DNA of 64,000 nt, taken from assembly GCA_905182375.1 (NCBI GenBank), contig CAJJBF010000009.1:231984-295983 (forward strand), given 5' to 3'. The notes below the pieces were generated by a model. It did no database searches. It had not been told where the DNA came from and saw only the letters and a list, made by a program, of their open reading frames with translations. Every line of letters starts with the position of its first letter. Position 1 is the stretch's first letter. The DNA comes from Flammeovirgaceae bacterium UBA4465 (lineage in GTDB: Bacteria; Bacteroidota; Bacteroidia; Cytophagales; Cyclobacteriaceae). This document shows positions 19,158 to 28,890 of this stretch, piece by piece. The position numbers and the translations under genes were made by a program.

Positions 19158-19186
19158 CATTCCTCCATCAGAACAAGGTAATAGAA

Positions 19187-19438
19187 ATGGCAAATCACAA
19201 GTCGGCAAAAAAGAGAATAAAGTCAAGCGAAGTCAAAAGACTGAGAAATCGCTATCAACATAAAACAACACGAACTTATCTAAAAAAGCTTCGAGAATCA
19301 ACGGACAAAGTTGAGGCTGAAAAATTATTAAAAGAAGTGACCAGCATGCTAGACAAGCTGTCAAAGAGAAACATTATACATAAGAAAAAAGCAGCCAATT
19401 TAAAGTCAAGCTTGACCAAGCAAGTTGCTACTCTTTAA
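19187..19438 (+). CDS. rpsT: 30S ribosomal protein S20
   Basis: The 83-residue basic helical protein begins MANHKSAKKRIKSSEVKRLR, the characteristic S20 start, and ends with HKKKAANLKSSLTKQVATL. S20 binds 16S rRNA early in assembly. The frame extends upstream to 19073, but that part overlaps the promoter and has no S20 similarity. It is monocistronic, flanked by a good promoter and a near-ideal terminator. Confidence 0.97.
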   Translation: MANHKSAKKRIKSSEVKRLRNRYQHKTTRTYLKKLRESTDKVEAEKLLKEVTSMLDKLSKRNIIHKKKAANLKSSLTKQVATL

Positions 19439-19448
19439 AAAAAACTAT

Positions 19449-19490
19449 TTACAACAAAAAAGCCTCGATATCGAGGCTTTTTTGTTGTAA
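19449..19490. terminator. 42-base perfect palindromic terminator after rpsT
   Basis: The sequence from 19449 to 19490 is a perfect palindrome: a GC core GCCTCGAT/ATCGAGGC flanked by A6 and T6 and then by ACAAC/GTTGT. As RNA it forms a long stem with a U-rich 3' arm, a strong intrinsic terminator that works on both strands. Confidence 0.9.
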
Positions 19491-19520
19491 ATTCATTTGA
19501 CTCATGTCAAGTAACGTTTC

Positions 19521-20207
19521 ATGTCAATCTGGATTAAAAATTGGCCCGAAGAAGACCGCCCTCGGGAAAAATTATTAAGTAAAGGCTCCTCAATATTAAC
19601 GAATGCTGAATTATTAGGGGGTTTGTTAGGATCCGGATATCAAGCACAATCTGCCGTAGGCCTTGCCAAAAATATTTTGACCTCGGTAAATAATGACCTC
19701 CATCAATTGGCACAATTATCGGTAAACGATCTGATTAAATTTAAAGGAGTAGGACATGCCAAGACCATAAATATCATCAGTGCCCTTGAATTAGGCCGCA
19801 GACAAGATGAATTCAATCTCAAATCAAATAAAATAATCACCTGCTCCAAGGATGTATATGAATTCATGCGTGCCGAACTGATGGACATTCAACATGAAGA
19901 GTTTTGGATAATTTTATTGAAAAGAAACAATGAAATCATTGCTAAAAAGCAAATATCCAAAGGTGGAATTTCAGGAACCCTCGTGGATCCTAAAATCGTT
20001 TTCAAGCATGCACTCGATAGGCAGGCAAGTACCCTAGTTTTGATTCATAACCATCCCTCAGGAAATATAAACGCTTCTCAGACAGACATTAACCTGACAA
20101 AAAAAATTAAAAAAGCCGGAGATTTACTTGATATTTCTATCATTGATCATATCATATATACCAACGCTGGATATTATAGCTTTGTAGATCATTCTTTAGT
20201 TTTCTAA
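19521..20207 (+). CDS. radC: RadC/JAMM-family DNA repair protein
   Basis: The 228-residue protein has an N-terminal helix-hairpin-helix-like part (KFKGVGHAKTINIISALELG, about 73-92) and a JAB1/MPN metalloprotease-like domain with the HNHPSGNINASQTD motif near residue 177. RadC proteins are widespread. Despite the name, a role in repair is not firmly established. Length and motif are typical of chromosomal rather than plasmid copies. DUF1684 gene follows 11 bases downstream and probably shares the transcript. Confidence 0.9.
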   Translation: MSIWIKNWPEEDRPREKLLSKGSSILTNAELLGGLLGSGYQAQSAVGLAKNILTSVNNDLHQLAQLSVNDLIKFKGVGHAKTINIISALELGRRQDEFNLKSNKIITCSKDVYEFMRAELMDIQHEEFWIILLKRNNEIIAKKQISKGGISGTLVDPKIVFKHALDRQASTLVLIHNHPSGNINASQTDINLTKKIKKAGDLLDISIIDHIIYTNAGYYSFVDHSLVF

Positions 20208-20218
20208 CCACTGCTTCT

Positions 20219-20827
20219 ATGAAAAAAATAATTTGGCTCTTGATCCCAATACTCTTATTGCTCCTTTTTTATTCATTTTCGAGTGATGAAACTGACGAAA
20301 ATTATTTCTCATCAGTTGAGAAAGAAATCAGCAATAGACATAAATATTTAGCTTTCAATGAGAGTTCCCCCTTCAAGCAGTTTGATGTCGTTTACCAAAA
20401 GCCCAGCTACTATCCTATTGATAAAAAATATAAAGTCAATGCCTCAGTAGAAAGAATCCAAGAACGCCAAATCGTGGTTTTAAATGCGAGTAATGGTGAG
20501 CCAGAGCGATATCAAAAATTTGCTTGGTTGAAATTCTCCTTAGATGGGCAATTATTGAGGTTACTCGTACTTAAACCTGTAGGTTTCGGCGCTGATAAAA
20601 CCCTCTTCTGCGGCTTTGCAGATGATACCAGCAGCAAGGGTAGTTATGGGGGTGGGCGCTATTTAGATGTCACCATAGGAAAATCAAATAAAACTAGCCT
20701 TGACTTTAATTTAGCCTACAATCCCTATTGCGCCTACATTGATGAATACATCTGCCCACTTCCTCCGACCGAAAATATTCTTGCCATAGCCATAGAAGCG
20801 GGTGAACGAGCATATAAAATTGAATAG
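20219..20827 (+). CDS. DUF1684 domain protein, membrane-anchored
   Basis: A 202-residue protein with an N-terminal hydrophobic segment (IIWLLIPILLLLLFYSF) that acts as a signal or anchor, followed by a soluble domain of the DUF1684 family. The family features are the KPVGFGADKTLFCGFADDTSSK region, GGGRYLDV and NPYCAYIDEYICPLPP, the last with conserved Asn-Pro-Tyr-Cys and Cys-Pro. Members are common in Bacteroidota and Actinobacteria. No reaction is established. The C-terminal PPTENILAIAIEAGE stretch is the most conserved family part. Confidence 0.82.
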   Translation: MKKIIWLLIPILLLLLFYSFSSDETDENYFSSVEKEISNRHKYLAFNESSPFKQFDVVYQKPSYYPIDKKYKVNASVERIQERQIVVLNASNGEPERYQKFAWLKFSLDGQLLRLLVLKPVGFGADKTLFCGFADDTSSKGSYGGGRYLDVTIGKSNKTSLDFNLAYNPYCAYIDEYICPLPPTENILAIAIEAGERAYKIE

Positions 20828-20890
20828 TTAGCCCATTTTAATGCCAACACTTTATATTTTTGTACCCAAGCTCAAAAAGCCGCCATAAAT

Positions 20891-23299
20891 ATGAAAATTT
20901 CGCACAACTGGCTCACTCATTTTATTAAACTTCCTGAAACTCCAGAAATCATTTCTGAGATACTAACTCAAACGGGCCTAGAAGTGGAGTCCGTCTCAAA
21001 AATTGAAAAAATAAAAGGGGGACTTAAAGGCTTAATCATAGGAGAAGTTATGAGCTGCATACCGCATCCCAATGCTGACAAATTAAAATTGACACAAGTG
21101 GATGTTGGGTCAGATGATCTAATCAGTATCGTTTGTGGTGCCGCTAATATAAGCGCGGGACAAAAAGTAGCCGTTGCTCCTGTCAACTGTTTGATATACC
21201 CATTGAAAGGGGAACCCTTTCAAATAAAAAAAACAAAGATACGTGGCGAAGTATCTCAGGGTATGATTTGCGCCGAAGATGAAATCGGCATAGGTTCAAG
21301 TCATGAGGGCATCATGGTCTTGACAACCGATTATACCAATGGTACCCCTCTAAATAAAATCTATGAAAGTAAGGAAGACATCGTTTATGAGATTGGCCTT
21401 ACCCCCAATAGAGGGGATGCTACTTCTCATTTAGGAACGGCAAGAGATCTCAAAGCTTATTTCAATCGAAGCTTAACCCTACCTATTCTTAAAAATTTTG
21501 ATCTCAGTCATCCGAAAAATCCAATAAAAGTAACCGTTGAAGATCACGAGGGCGCTCTTAGGTATTCTGGGGTAACGCTACGAGGTATTCAGGTTTCCGC
21601 ATCACCAGATTGGCTCAAATGGAAGCTAAAGACCATTGATTTAGAGCCCATCAACAATATAGTAGACATAACTAACTATGTCTTACACAGCCTCGGACAG
21701 CCTATGCATGCTTTTGATGCCGACGAAGTAGGAAGTTCAATTATCGTCAAGCGTTTGCCAACCGATACACCTTTCACCACATTAGATGGTAAGGAAAGAA
21801 AGCTCAGTGATCAAGACCTAATGATCTGTAATACCGAGAGGGGCATGTGCCTTGCCGGAGTGTTTGGTGGTCAAAAATCTGGAGTCACTAATGAGACCAC
21901 AGATATATTCTTAGAAAGTGCCTGCTTTTCGCCTGAATACGTGAGAAGCACCGCGCAGCGCCATGGATTAAATACAGATGCCTCCTTTAGATTTGAGCGG
22001 AGTACAGACCCAGAGATGACCATTTTTGCTCTAAAGTATGCGACACAGTTAATTCTTGAAATCGCAGGTGGGTACATCGCTTCTGACTTTATAGATCTCT
22101 ACCCACATCCGGTAGCTACCAAGACCATCCCTACCGCCTTTCAAACCTTTGATAAACTTATTGGTGAAACAATAGATAAAGAACGCATTATAGACATCTT
22201 GAATAGCTTGGACATCAAGACCACCGATATTAATGCCACTACATTTAATGCCCATGTCCCTCCTTATCGAAGTGAGGTAACCCGAGAAGCGGATTTAGTT
22301 GAGGAAGTCTTGCGTATATACGGAATCAATAATATTGCTTTCGATGACCACTTCTCTACCGAATACCTTGCGGAATTCAATGAGATAGAACCCTATAAAT
22401 GGCAAGAGAAAATATCACATTTCTTGTCCGGCAAAGGTTATCAAGAAGTTTTAACAAATTCCTTGACCAATAAGAAATACGAAGATGATTTAAAACTAGC
22501 TAGAAATGAAGTTGTCGAAATATTAAATCGATCCAGTGAGGATCTGGGCATACTTAAACCTACTCCTTTGTATACGGCATTGGAATCTGTACGCTTTAAT
22601 CTCAACAGGAAACAGGAAAGTCTTAAATTCTATGAGTTTAGTAAAACCTACGGCCGTAAGAATGGTCAATCGATCGAAAAAAATAATCTATGCTTGTTGC
22701 GCGTTGGAAACAAGCAAGAGGCATCATGGATGGATGAAACTACTCCTGTCACTTTTCATCACCTTTCTGGAGACATTGAAAATTTGATTCAAAAAAGTGG
22801 TAATCGGTCACCGAAATTGATCCCAACCACCTCTACCGTTTTTGAGTATGGCATAGATCTTTATCTTCATGACAAGCTCATTGGTCATATTGGAAAACTA
22901 GCTTCTAAAATCACACAATATTTTGACATTAAAAGCACGATTTTTTATGCTGAAGTTGATTGGGATTATTTAGTAAAAAATGCTCAAAATAACGTCTCAT
23001 TTCAAAAAATATCGAAGTATCCAGAGGTTCGTAGAGACCTATCTTTGGTCATAAAAAAGACGGTAAGCTATGATGAAATCAAGCAAATCGCGCAGTCAAC
23101 TGAAAATAAGTTATTATCCAAAATAAATGTGTTCAGTATTTATGAAGGTGATAAAATTGGAAGTGAAAATAAAGCTTATGCCATCGCTTTTTATCTTCAA
23201 GATCAAGAAAAAACCTTAAACGATAAGAAAATTGATAAAATAATGAGTAAACTTATGTATCGATTTGAAAATGAATTAAATGCTGTCATCCGCAAATGA
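20891..23299 (+). CDS. pheT: Phenylalanyl-tRNA synthetase beta subunit
   Basis: PheT, with PheS, charges tRNA-Phe. The 802-residue protein has an N-terminal tRNA-binding (EMAP-like) domain around residues 40-150, the B3/B4 editing domain (about 210-390), the B5 domain, a degenerate catalytic-like core and the C-terminal anticodon-binding FDX-ACB domain (FQKISKYPEVRRDLSLVI onwards). Length is normal. pheS is not in the window, so the two subunits are encoded apart. The stop overlaps the next gene's start as ATGA. Confidence 0.96.
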   Translation: MKISHNWLTHFIKLPETPEIISEILTQTGLEVESVSKIEKIKGGLKGLIIGEVMSCIPHPNADKLKLTQVDVGSDDLISIVCGAANISAGQKVAVAPVNCLIYPLKGEPFQIKKTKIRGEVSQGMICAEDEIGIGSSHEGIMVLTTDYTNGTPLNKIYESKEDIVYEIGLTPNRGDATSHLGTARDLKAYFNRSLTLPILKNFDLSHPKNPIKVTVEDHEGALRYSGVTLRGIQVSASPDWLKWKLKTIDLEPINNIVDITNYVLHSLGQPMHAFDADEVGSSIIVKRLPTDTPFTTLDGKERKLSDQDLMICNTERGMCLAGVFGGQKSGVTNETTDIFLESACFSPEYVRSTAQRHGLNTDASFRFERSTDPEMTIFALKYATQLILEIAGGYIASDFIDLYPHPVATKTIPTAFQTFDKLIGETIDKERIIDILNSLDIKTTDINATTFNAHVPPYRSEVTREADLVEEVLRIYGINNIAFDDHFSTEYLAEFNEIEPYKWQEKISHFLSGKGYQEVLTNSLTNKKYEDDLKLARNEVVEILNRSSEDLGILKPTPLYTALESVRFNLNRKQESLKFYEFSKTYGRKNGQSIEKNNLCLLRVGNKQEASWMDETTPVTFHHLSGDIENLIQKSGNRSPKLIPTTSTVFEYGIDLYLHDKLIGHIGKLASKITQYFDIKSTIFYAEVDWDYLVKNAQNNVSFQKISKYPEVRRDLSLVIKKTVSYDEIKQIAQSTENKLLSKINVFSIYEGDKIGSENKAYAIAFYLQDQEKTLNDKKIDKIMSKLMYRFENELNAVIRK

Positions 23300-23592
23300 G
23301 CTCTGAATCTTTAAATAACGAACTCAATAACCTCGAAAGAAGAATAAAACTCATCATTTCTGAACAGGCGAAGTTGAAAAATGAGGTGGAAATATATCAA
23401 AATGAGAACCTCCAGTTGAGAGAGAAGATCAGTCAAAAAGAACGTGAATTAAATAGTTTCCAAAATAAATTTAAACTAAATCAAATTGCAGATAATGCCA
23501 TAGAAAGTGCGAATCCGGATGAGCTCAAAGAATTGCTTAATAAGTATATTATGGAAATCGATAAATGCATCCTGCATTTAAGCGAAGCTTAA
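23296..23592 (+). CDS. Small coiled-coil protein downstream of pheT
   Basis: A 98-residue acidic protein, almost wholly predicted coiled coil (ELNNLERRIKLIISEQAKLK and on), followed by a helical tail ending MEIDKCILHLSEA. It overlaps the end of pheT by four bases and precedes the ZapA-like gene by ten. Position between pheT and zapA is conserved in many Bacteroidota genomes, and the protein has the look of a ZapB-type division partner, but sequence alone does not prove it. Confidence 0.7.
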   Translation: MSSESLNNELNNLERRIKLIISEQAKLKNEVEIYQNENLQLREKISQKERELNSFQNKFKLNQIADNAIESANPDELKELLNKYIMEIDKCILHLSEA

Positions 23593-23602
23593 AAAAAATG
23601 AA

Positions 23603-23887
23603 ATGTCAGAACTTTCTATAAAATTAAGAATCGGGAATAGGGAATACCCCATGCGCATAAAGGCTGAGGATGAGGAACGAATCAGACGCGCAGGGCGCAT
23701 ATTAAATGAAAAATCGCAAACCTACAAAGAAAGATTTGGTATTGATGATCAACAAGATTTATTGGCCATGGTAGCCTTTGACTGCCAAAATGAAAAAATG
23801 AAAAATGATGAAGGCAAAAATGAAGGAGATACTTCAACTTTCGAGAAAATAAAAAGTCTAAATCAATTAATTTCAAATTCCTTATAA
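23603..23887 (+). CDS. zapA: Cell division protein ZapA
   Basis: ZapA binds and bundles FtsZ at the division ring. The 94-residue protein has the short N-terminal beta-rich part (MSELSIKLRIGNREYPMRIK), the helix with EDEERIRRAGRILNEKSQTY, and DLLAMVAFDCQNEKM, followed by a variable tail. Size and pattern fit ZapA. With the coiled-coil gene before it, this may be a small division module attached to pheT. It ends at a terminator shared with the convergent icd. Confidence 0.82.
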   Translation: MSELSIKLRIGNREYPMRIKAEDEERIRRAGRILNEKSQTYKERFGIDDQQDLLAMVAFDCQNEKMKNDEGKNEGDTSTFEKIKSLNQLISNSL

Positions 23888-23924
23888 CAAAAGAAGGGCC
23901 ATGATTCATAGACCTTCTTTTGTT
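23886..23924. terminator. Bidirectional terminator between zapA and icd
   Basis: AACAAAAGAAGG (23886-23897) pairs with CCTTCTTTTGTT (23913-23924), with a nested ATGA/TCAT in the loop. A-rich and T-rich flanks make it usable on both strands, as expected between convergent genes. Confidence 0.75.
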
Positions 23925-23942
23925 CTTAAAAAATAATAGTTC

Positions 23943-25166
23943 CTACATATTGGATATGATCTCATCTCCAAATTCTGAACATTTTAAAAGAGTTGCCCCT
24001 TCCATCAGTCTTTCAAAATCATAAGTGACTCGCTTTCCTGCAATCGCATTCTCAAGTCCTTTATAAATGAGATCAGCAGCCTCTGTCCAACCCAAATGCT
24101 CTAACATCATCGCTCCGGAAAGAATGACAGAACCTGGGTTAACTTTATCTTGTCCGGCATATTTTGGCGCGGTTCCGTGGGTCGCTTCAAAAATCGCATG
24201 ACCCGTATCATAATTGATGTTTGCTCCGGGAGCAATGCCAATACCTCCCACAATAGCGGCCAGTGCATCAGATATATAATCGCCATTTAAGTTCAATGTA
24301 GCAATGACATCGTAATCTGCGGGCCTTGTTAAAATCTGTTGTAAAAAAGCATCCGCAATGACATCTTTGACAATTACTTTATGTCCGTCTTTTTCGAACA
24401 CTTGCCAAGGACCTCCATCTAAATCAACCGCATGGTAATCTGTCTTGGCCAATTCGTAACCCCAATCTCTAAAAGACCCCTCTGTATACTTCATAATGTT
24501 CCCTTTGTGTACCAAAGTCACAGAATCTCGTTTGTGGGCAATGGCATACTCAAAAGCGGCCCTAACCAGTCGTTCAGTTCCTTCTTTTGAAACTGGTTTG
24601 ATTCCAAAACTCGCAGTTTGGGGAAATCTTACTTTTTTATATCGATCAGGAAAAGTTTCTGATAATATTTTTCCAAATTTTTCAGCAGCATCTGTACCGT
24701 ACTGAAACTCTATTCCTGCATAAATATCTTCCGTATTTTCCCGATAAATCACCATATCTGTTGTTCCAGGATTTTTTACCGGGGATGGAGTTCCTTCAAA
24801 CCATCTTACTGGACGCAAGCAAGCATAAAGATCTAACTCTTGCCTAAGCGCTACATTTAAAGATCTAATACCACCGCCTACAGGAGTCGTCAATGGCCCT
24901 TTGATACCAACTAAGTATTCTCTAAACATATTGAGGGTTTCTACAGGCAACCATTCCCCTGTGTTATTAAAAGCTTTTTCCCCCGCTAATACTTCTAACC
25001 ATTCTATTTCTTTCGTTCCATTATAGGCCTTTTTAACTGCTGCATCAAAGACCTTTTTAGAAGCTGGCCAAATATCAACACCCGTACCATCCCCTTCAAT
25101 AAATGGAATTATCGGGTTGTTCGGGACATTTAATTTCCCTGCGTTTAAGGTAATTTTTTCTGGCAT
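23943..25166 (-). CDS. icd: Isocitrate dehydrogenase (NADP+)
   Basis: The enzyme oxidises isocitrate to 2-oxoglutarate in the TCA cycle. The 407-residue product has [19 protein letters not shown], the substrate-binding [20 protein letters not shown] (catalytic-site Arg residues) and [13 protein letters not shown]. Near the C-terminus come [22 protein letters not shown] and [18 protein letters not shown], which contact the cofactor. Length and motifs match the bacterial homodimeric NADP type. It stands at the end of a minus-strand group with panB upstream. Confidence 0.96.
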   Translation of the reverse strand: MPEKITLNAGKLNVPNNPIIPFIEGDGTGVDIWPASKKVFDAAVKKAYNGTKEIEWLEVLAGEKAFNNTGEWLPVETLNMFREYLVGIKGPLTTPVGGGIRSLNVALRQELDLYACLRPVRWFEGTPSPVKNPGTTDMVIYRENTEDIYAGIEFQYGTDAAEKFGKILSETFPDRYKKVRFPQTASFGIKPVSKEGTERLVRAAFEYAIAHKRDSVTLVHKGNIMKYTEGSFRDWGYELAKTDYHAVDLDGGPWQVFEKDGHKVIVKDVIADAFLQQILTRPADYDVIATLNLNGDYISDALAAIVGGIGIAPGANINYDTGHAIFEATHGTAPKYAGQDKVNPGSVILSGAMMLEHLGWTEAADLIYKGLENAIAGKRVTYDFERLMEGATLLKCSEFGDEIISNM

Positions 25167-25191
25167 TCGTTTTAAAATTTTATGTAATTAA

Positions 25192-26013
25192 TTAATAACT
25201 CTCATTTTTATTATTGGGAAAATCTTCGGATTTAACATCCCTAATATAGTGTCCAACAGCTTCAGTAATGATGCCATTTAAGTCCGCATAGCTTCTCAAA
25301 AATCGGGGCTTAAAATCCTGAGTAATTCCCAGCATATCATGAACCACCAAAACTTGACCATCTACGTGTGACCCTGCACCTATCCCAATCAAAGGAATAT
25401 GCAAGTGCTCAGCTACTTGTTTGCCTAATAAGGCGGGTATCTTTTCTAATACAATGGAAAAACATCCTAGCTCTTGGAGTAGCACGGCATCATTCAATAG
25501 TTTTTTTGCCTCATCACTCTCTTTGGCCCTTACCGCATAAGTACCAAATTTGTAAATTGACTGTGGCGTCAATCCCAAATGACCCATTACCGGTATACCT
25601 GCATTAATCACGCGTTCAACACTTTCCTTTATTTCTATTCCTCCCTCCATTTTTACGGCATGGGCTCCTGATTCCTTCATGATTCTGATAGATGATCTCA
25701 AAGCCTCTGATGAGTTACCTTGATAACTTCCAAAAGGGACATCTACGACCACTAAGGCACGGTCTACCGCCTTAACTACAGCTTGTGCATGCCATATCAT
25801 GTGATCCAGCGTAATAGGTAAAGTGGTCTCATTCCCGGCCATGACGTTGGAAGCAGAATCTCCCACTAATAAGATATCAATTCCCGCTCTATCTAGAATT
25901 TTAGCCATTGAATAATCATATGCAGTGAGCATGGAGATTTTTTCACCAATCGCTTTCATCTCTCGAAGCTTCTGTGTGGTTATTTTTTTAAAGATATTTT
26001 TGGCTGTGCTCAT
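25192..26013 (-). CDS. panB: 3-methyl-2-oxobutanoate hydroxymethyltransferase
   Basis: PanB makes ketopantoate, the first committed step to pantothenate and CoA. The 273-residue protein has the metal-binding [19 protein letters not shown] and [11 protein letters not shown] region, MEGG (near 113) and the catalytic Glu in [17 protein letters not shown]. The frame opens at 26031, but the second Met ([14 protein letters not shown], 26013) gives the usual N-terminus. Downstream icd starts 25 bases away, and the two may be co-transcribed. Confidence 0.94.
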   Translation of the reverse strand: MSTAKNIFKKITTQKLREMKAIGEKISMLTAYDYSMAKILDRAGIDILLVGDSASNVMAGNETTLPITLDHMIWHAQAVVKAVDRALVVVDVPFGSYQGNSSEALRSSIRIMKESGAHAVKMEGGIEIKESVERVINAGIPVMGHLGLTPQSIYKFGTYAVRAKESDEAKKLLNDAVLLQELGCFSIVLEKIPALLGKQVAEHLHIPLIGIGAGSHVDGQVLVVHDMLGITQDFKPRFLRSYADLNGIITEAVGHYIRDVKSEDFPNNKNESY

Positions 26014-26058
26014 CAATAGAATAGACCACAAAACTAAAAAAAAATAGTGAATTTGTAA

Positions 26059-26616
26059 TTAAGACCTCCATTTTATATTGCAACCCATACTCGGTAACTG
26101 AATCAACGACTGCGATTGGCCTGAATTAAGAAGCTCCAATGCCGCAATCAAGTCTGTACCCGTAACCTCAATATCATTCCCAGGCCTTGACGGATCGAAT
26201 CTTCCTCTGTAAACCAAATCATCACGATGGTCAAACAAATAAAAATCAGGGGTACAGGCGACCTCATAAGACTGAGCCACTTCCTGCGTCTCATCGTACA
26301 AATAAGGAAATTTAAATCCCAGACGCAAAGCAAACTGTTCCATCTTAACGGGATCATCGTCTGGATAAGCAACTGCATCATTACTCGAAATGGCCACTAC
26401 CCCAATACCCAGCTCCAAGTACTTATTCCCAACCGCTACCAAAGCATCTTGCATATGCAAAACGTAAGGGCAATGATTACATATGAACATGACCAATATC
26501 CCCTTGGCTCCTTTTAGTGATTCATAGGATTTAGTCTGTTTACTTAAAGTATCGAACAGATCAAATCTTGGAGCCTTAACGCCAAGCGCTAACATATTAG
26601 AGGCCGTTAAGGACAT
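26059..26616 (-). CDS. Thioredoxin-fold protein (AhpC/TSA-like) with CNHC motif
   Basis: The 185-residue protein has the thioredoxin fold of the redoxin family: an N-terminal GVKAPRFDLFDT segment, the active-site CNHCPYVLHMQ (near 50) in place of the thioredoxin CGPC, and the TPDFYLFDHRDDLVYRGRFD strand-turn. This CNHC subgroup is common in bacteria as a cytoplasmic thiol oxidoreductase or peroxiredoxin-like protein. No signal peptide is seen. The natural substrate is unknown. It lies upstream of panB but 45 bases away and may be separately expressed. Confidence 0.82.
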   Translation of the reverse strand: MSLTASNMLALGVKAPRFDLFDTLSKQTKSYESLKGAKGILVMFICNHCPYVLHMQDALVAVGNKYLELGIGVVAISSNDAVAYPDDDPVKMEQFALRLGFKFPYLYDETQEVAQSYEVACTPDFYLFDHRDDLVYRGRFDPSRPGNDIEVTGTDLIAALELLNSGQSQSLIQLPSMGCNIKWRS

Positions 26617-26967
26617 ATTGACTGTTTACTCAATGAAAATGGACTTTAAAATTGTCTACACAAATATAGTTTCATTAATTTTATTTTATGCTATCATACT
26701 TCGATTGAGCCTTTACTTAACTAAAAATCAGCTCAGTCTTAAAAGAAGTGTGGCCTCTATCATCAAGTTAAAGATCAGTTATAAGTCACAAACAGATCCT
26801 TAGAAAGTATCGATGATGGTAATCAATTGAACATGGCATTATTTTTGACCTAGAGTTACAGCGAAAGGATATATCCACTATGACTAAAGAAATACCAACA
26901 CAAAATGAACAATTATTGAACCTGATATGTCCAAATTGGTAACTTTAGTAGCTAAATTTACAAACAA
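26617..26967. other. Intergenic region with one doubtful small ORF
   Basis: About 350 bases between divergent genes. ATG 26633 opens a 56-codon frame with one hydrophobic helix followed by a basic tail (ending KISYKSQTDP). It has no family resemblance and no clear promoter, so I do not call it a gene. The right end carries a likely promoter for the TPR lipoprotein gene. Confidence 0.4.
26916..26947 (+). promoter_or_regulatory. Likely promoter of the TPR lipoprotein gene
   Basis: TTG (26916-26918), 21 bases, TAACTTTA (26940-26947), one base off the Bacteroidota -7 consensus. Start would be near 26954, just before ATG 26968. Confidence 0.4.
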
Positions 26968-27939
26968 ATGAAAACTACCACCTCAACAATCGCCTGCCTG
27001 TTCTTACTTATCGCTTGTATTAAAACCGACCCAAGCAGTGGTAAACGGATGATAAGTGGCCGAGACAATAAAGCAGTAACTCCCTTCGAAGTCGATAAAG
27101 AATTAGAAAATAAATTATTATCAGAAACCGATAGAGCGAGTGCTGAGCGAATCTTATTAAAAGTGGAAAAAACCTTTAATGAGAATCCTGAAAATGAATT
27201 TAATATTATTAACTACGGAATAAAATTAGCTGATCTTGGGAGGTTTCAAGAAGCCATTAATATCTACAATGAAAGCCTGATAAAATTTCCAGAATCATAT
27301 AAAATAAGAAGATATATTGGGCAGCAGTATCTAACTACGCGACAATTTGAAGAGGCAATTACATCCCTTTCGGAAGCCATCACCTATGCAAATGACTCCC
27401 CGGTCATCGAATCCGAACATTCAGATTTAAAGAAGAGTAAGAAAAAAACTGTGTACAATGTCAAATTCAATATTTGGTATTATTTGGGTTTGAGCTATTA
27501 TATGAAAGGAAACTATGATAAGGCCATATCTAGTTTTAGAAAATGCGAGAAATACACCAATAATAATGATCTGAAGGTCGTTATCGCAAATTGGCTTTAT
27601 ACCGCATTTGCCAAAATTGGGAATCTAGACTTAGCAGAAGCTGAAATCATGTCCATTCCTACCAATATGCGTCTACTCGAAACCAAAAGCCGAAAATACC
27701 ATGACCTCATTATGCTTTACAGGGGTCTAGTAACCCCAAGTATCTTAATCAAGCGCAATGGCATTGATGCCGATGTTGGTTACGGTATTGGTAACTATTA
27801 TTTAATTAATGGACAAGTTGAGAATGCTATCAGTGCCTTCAATAGAGTCATTAGCACTGAACAACAAGAACGGATTGGCTACATGGCTATTGAAGCAGAA
27901 TTAGCTGTATTATTAGGAAGTCAAATCTCAGATCTTTGA
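26968..27939 (+). CDS. TPR-containing lipoprotein
   Basis: The 323-residue protein begins with a lipoprotein signal peptide (lipobox LIAC, Cys about residue 17) and continues into tetratricopeptide repeats: FNIINYGIKLADLGRFQEAI, a repeat around KIRRYIGQQYLTTRQFEEAI, and FNIWYYLGLSYYMKGNYDKA. A further degenerate repeat lies near the C-terminus (GIGNYYLINGQVENAISAFN). Such proteins are protein-protein scaffolds at the inner or outer membrane. No partner gene is adjacent, since the next gene is convergent. Function unknown. Confidence 0.82.
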   Translation: MKTTTSTIACLFLLIACIKTDPSSGKRMISGRDNKAVTPFEVDKELENKLLSETDRASAERILLKVEKTFNENPENEFNIINYGIKLADLGRFQEAINIYNESLIKFPESYKIRRYIGQQYLTTRQFEEAITSLSEAITYANDSPVIESEHSDLKKSKKKTVYNVKFNIWYYLGLSYYMKGNYDKAISSFRKCEKYTNNNDLKVVIANWLYTAFAKIGNLDLAEAEIMSIPTNMRLLETKSRKYHDLIMLYRGLVTPSILIKRNGIDADVGYGIGNYYLINGQVENAISAFNRVISTEQQERIGYMAIEAELAVLLGSQISDL

Positions 27940-27942
27940 GGT

Positions 27943-27963
27943 GGCGATCAACTGTTGATCGCC
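27943..27963. terminator. Hairpin between convergent TPR and GDPD genes
   Basis: GGCGATCA (27943-27950) and TGATCGCC (27956-27963) form a GC-rich stem with a five-base loop. It overlaps the stop codon of the GDPD gene and lacks a T tract, so termination would be weak or factor-dependent. Confidence 0.35.
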
Positions 27964-28844
27964 TTACGTATTTTGACCAACTCTGAAGGAAAATCTGTTA
28001 TAATTCCATCAACCCCCATATTCAACATTTTAATCATGTCTTCTCGAGTATTCACTGAATAGGTAAATACCTTAAAGCCCCTTGAATGCATTCTGAATAT
28101 TCTTCTAGGAGAAAGCGTCTTAAATTCTGGATTCAAAGTTTTTAAATTACCTTTTGAATCCCCGTGACCCAACTTTAATTTAGTTTCAATATAAAATGCC
28201 AGAAGAGGGGTTGAATCTTCTCCAATTAACATTTTATTGATTTGAATGCGATCATCATAAATTTGAGCTTCCTCTAAATATTTATCCTCGTAAGATTGGA
28301 GCAATACCCAATCAAAACCATTCTCTTCTAATCTAATAACATCAACCAGCTTATCTGAAAAATCATGATAATGGGGGTGGTCCATATGCTTAATTTCGAT
28401 AAGCACTTGGCAACGACCATCAACAAGATCAAGTACTTCTTTTAGCGTCGGTATTTTTTGATCTGAAAACTTAGAGGAAAACCAAGAACCTGCATCTAAT
28501 TGCTTCAATTGCTCAAGGGTATATTCATGAACATTGCCCATCCCATTGGTCGTCCGATCTAAAAACTGATCATGGAAAACAATGATTTCCTCATCTTTAG
28601 TTTGTCGTACGTCTAGTTCTATAATGTCAACCCCAATATCTAAAGCTGCTTGAAATGACGCCAATGTATTTTCAGGTGCAATTCCTGAAGCACCCTTGTG
28701 CGCAATAATTTTAAAATCTTTTTGCTGAATATTTTCTATAGCATCACTCGTTAAAAGATTCCTGTAGAGCCAAGGCTCCATGATCGTTATACCTGCAAAT
28801 AATAATAATAATGGCGAACTGTATAAAATAAATTTACTTGTCAT
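27948..28844 (-). CDS. Glycerophosphodiester phosphodiesterase family protein
   Basis: GDPD enzymes hydrolyse glycerophosphodiesters to glycerol 3-phosphate and an alcohol. The 298-residue protein has an N-terminal hydrophobic segment, then the TIM-barrel family motifs: AHKGASGIAPENTLASF with the catalytic His, DIIELDVRQTKD with metal-binding Glu/Asp, and VFHDQFLDRTTNG with the second catalytic His. The end of the barrel reads NMGVDGIITDFPSEL. The N-terminal segment suggests periplasmic or membrane-anchored location and phospholipid salvage. All catalytic residues are present. Confidence 0.9.
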   Translation of the reverse strand: MTSKFILYSSPLLLLFAGITIMEPWLYRNLLTSDAIENIQQKDFKIIAHKGASGIAPENTLASFQAALDIGVDIIELDVRQTKDEEIIVFHDQFLDRTTNGMGNVHEYTLEQLKQLDAGSWFSSKFSDQKIPTLKEVLDLVDGRCQVLIEIKHMDHPHYHDFSDKLVDVIRLEENGFDWVLLQSYEDKYLEEAQIYDDRIQINKMLIGEDSTPLLAFYIETKLKLGHGDSKGNLKTLNPEFKTLSPRRIFRMHSRGFKVFTYSVNTREDMIKMLNMGVDGIITDFPSELVKIRKAINS

Positions 28845-28890
28845 GACCCATTCAATTGTTAAAACTTAAAAATACAAATAAATTGTTAAA

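Noticed and set aside
26633-26803. Small ORF encoding a hydrophobic helix with basic tail
   Set aside because: No family resemblance, no clear promoter, and lies in an AT-rich gap where such frames arise by chance.
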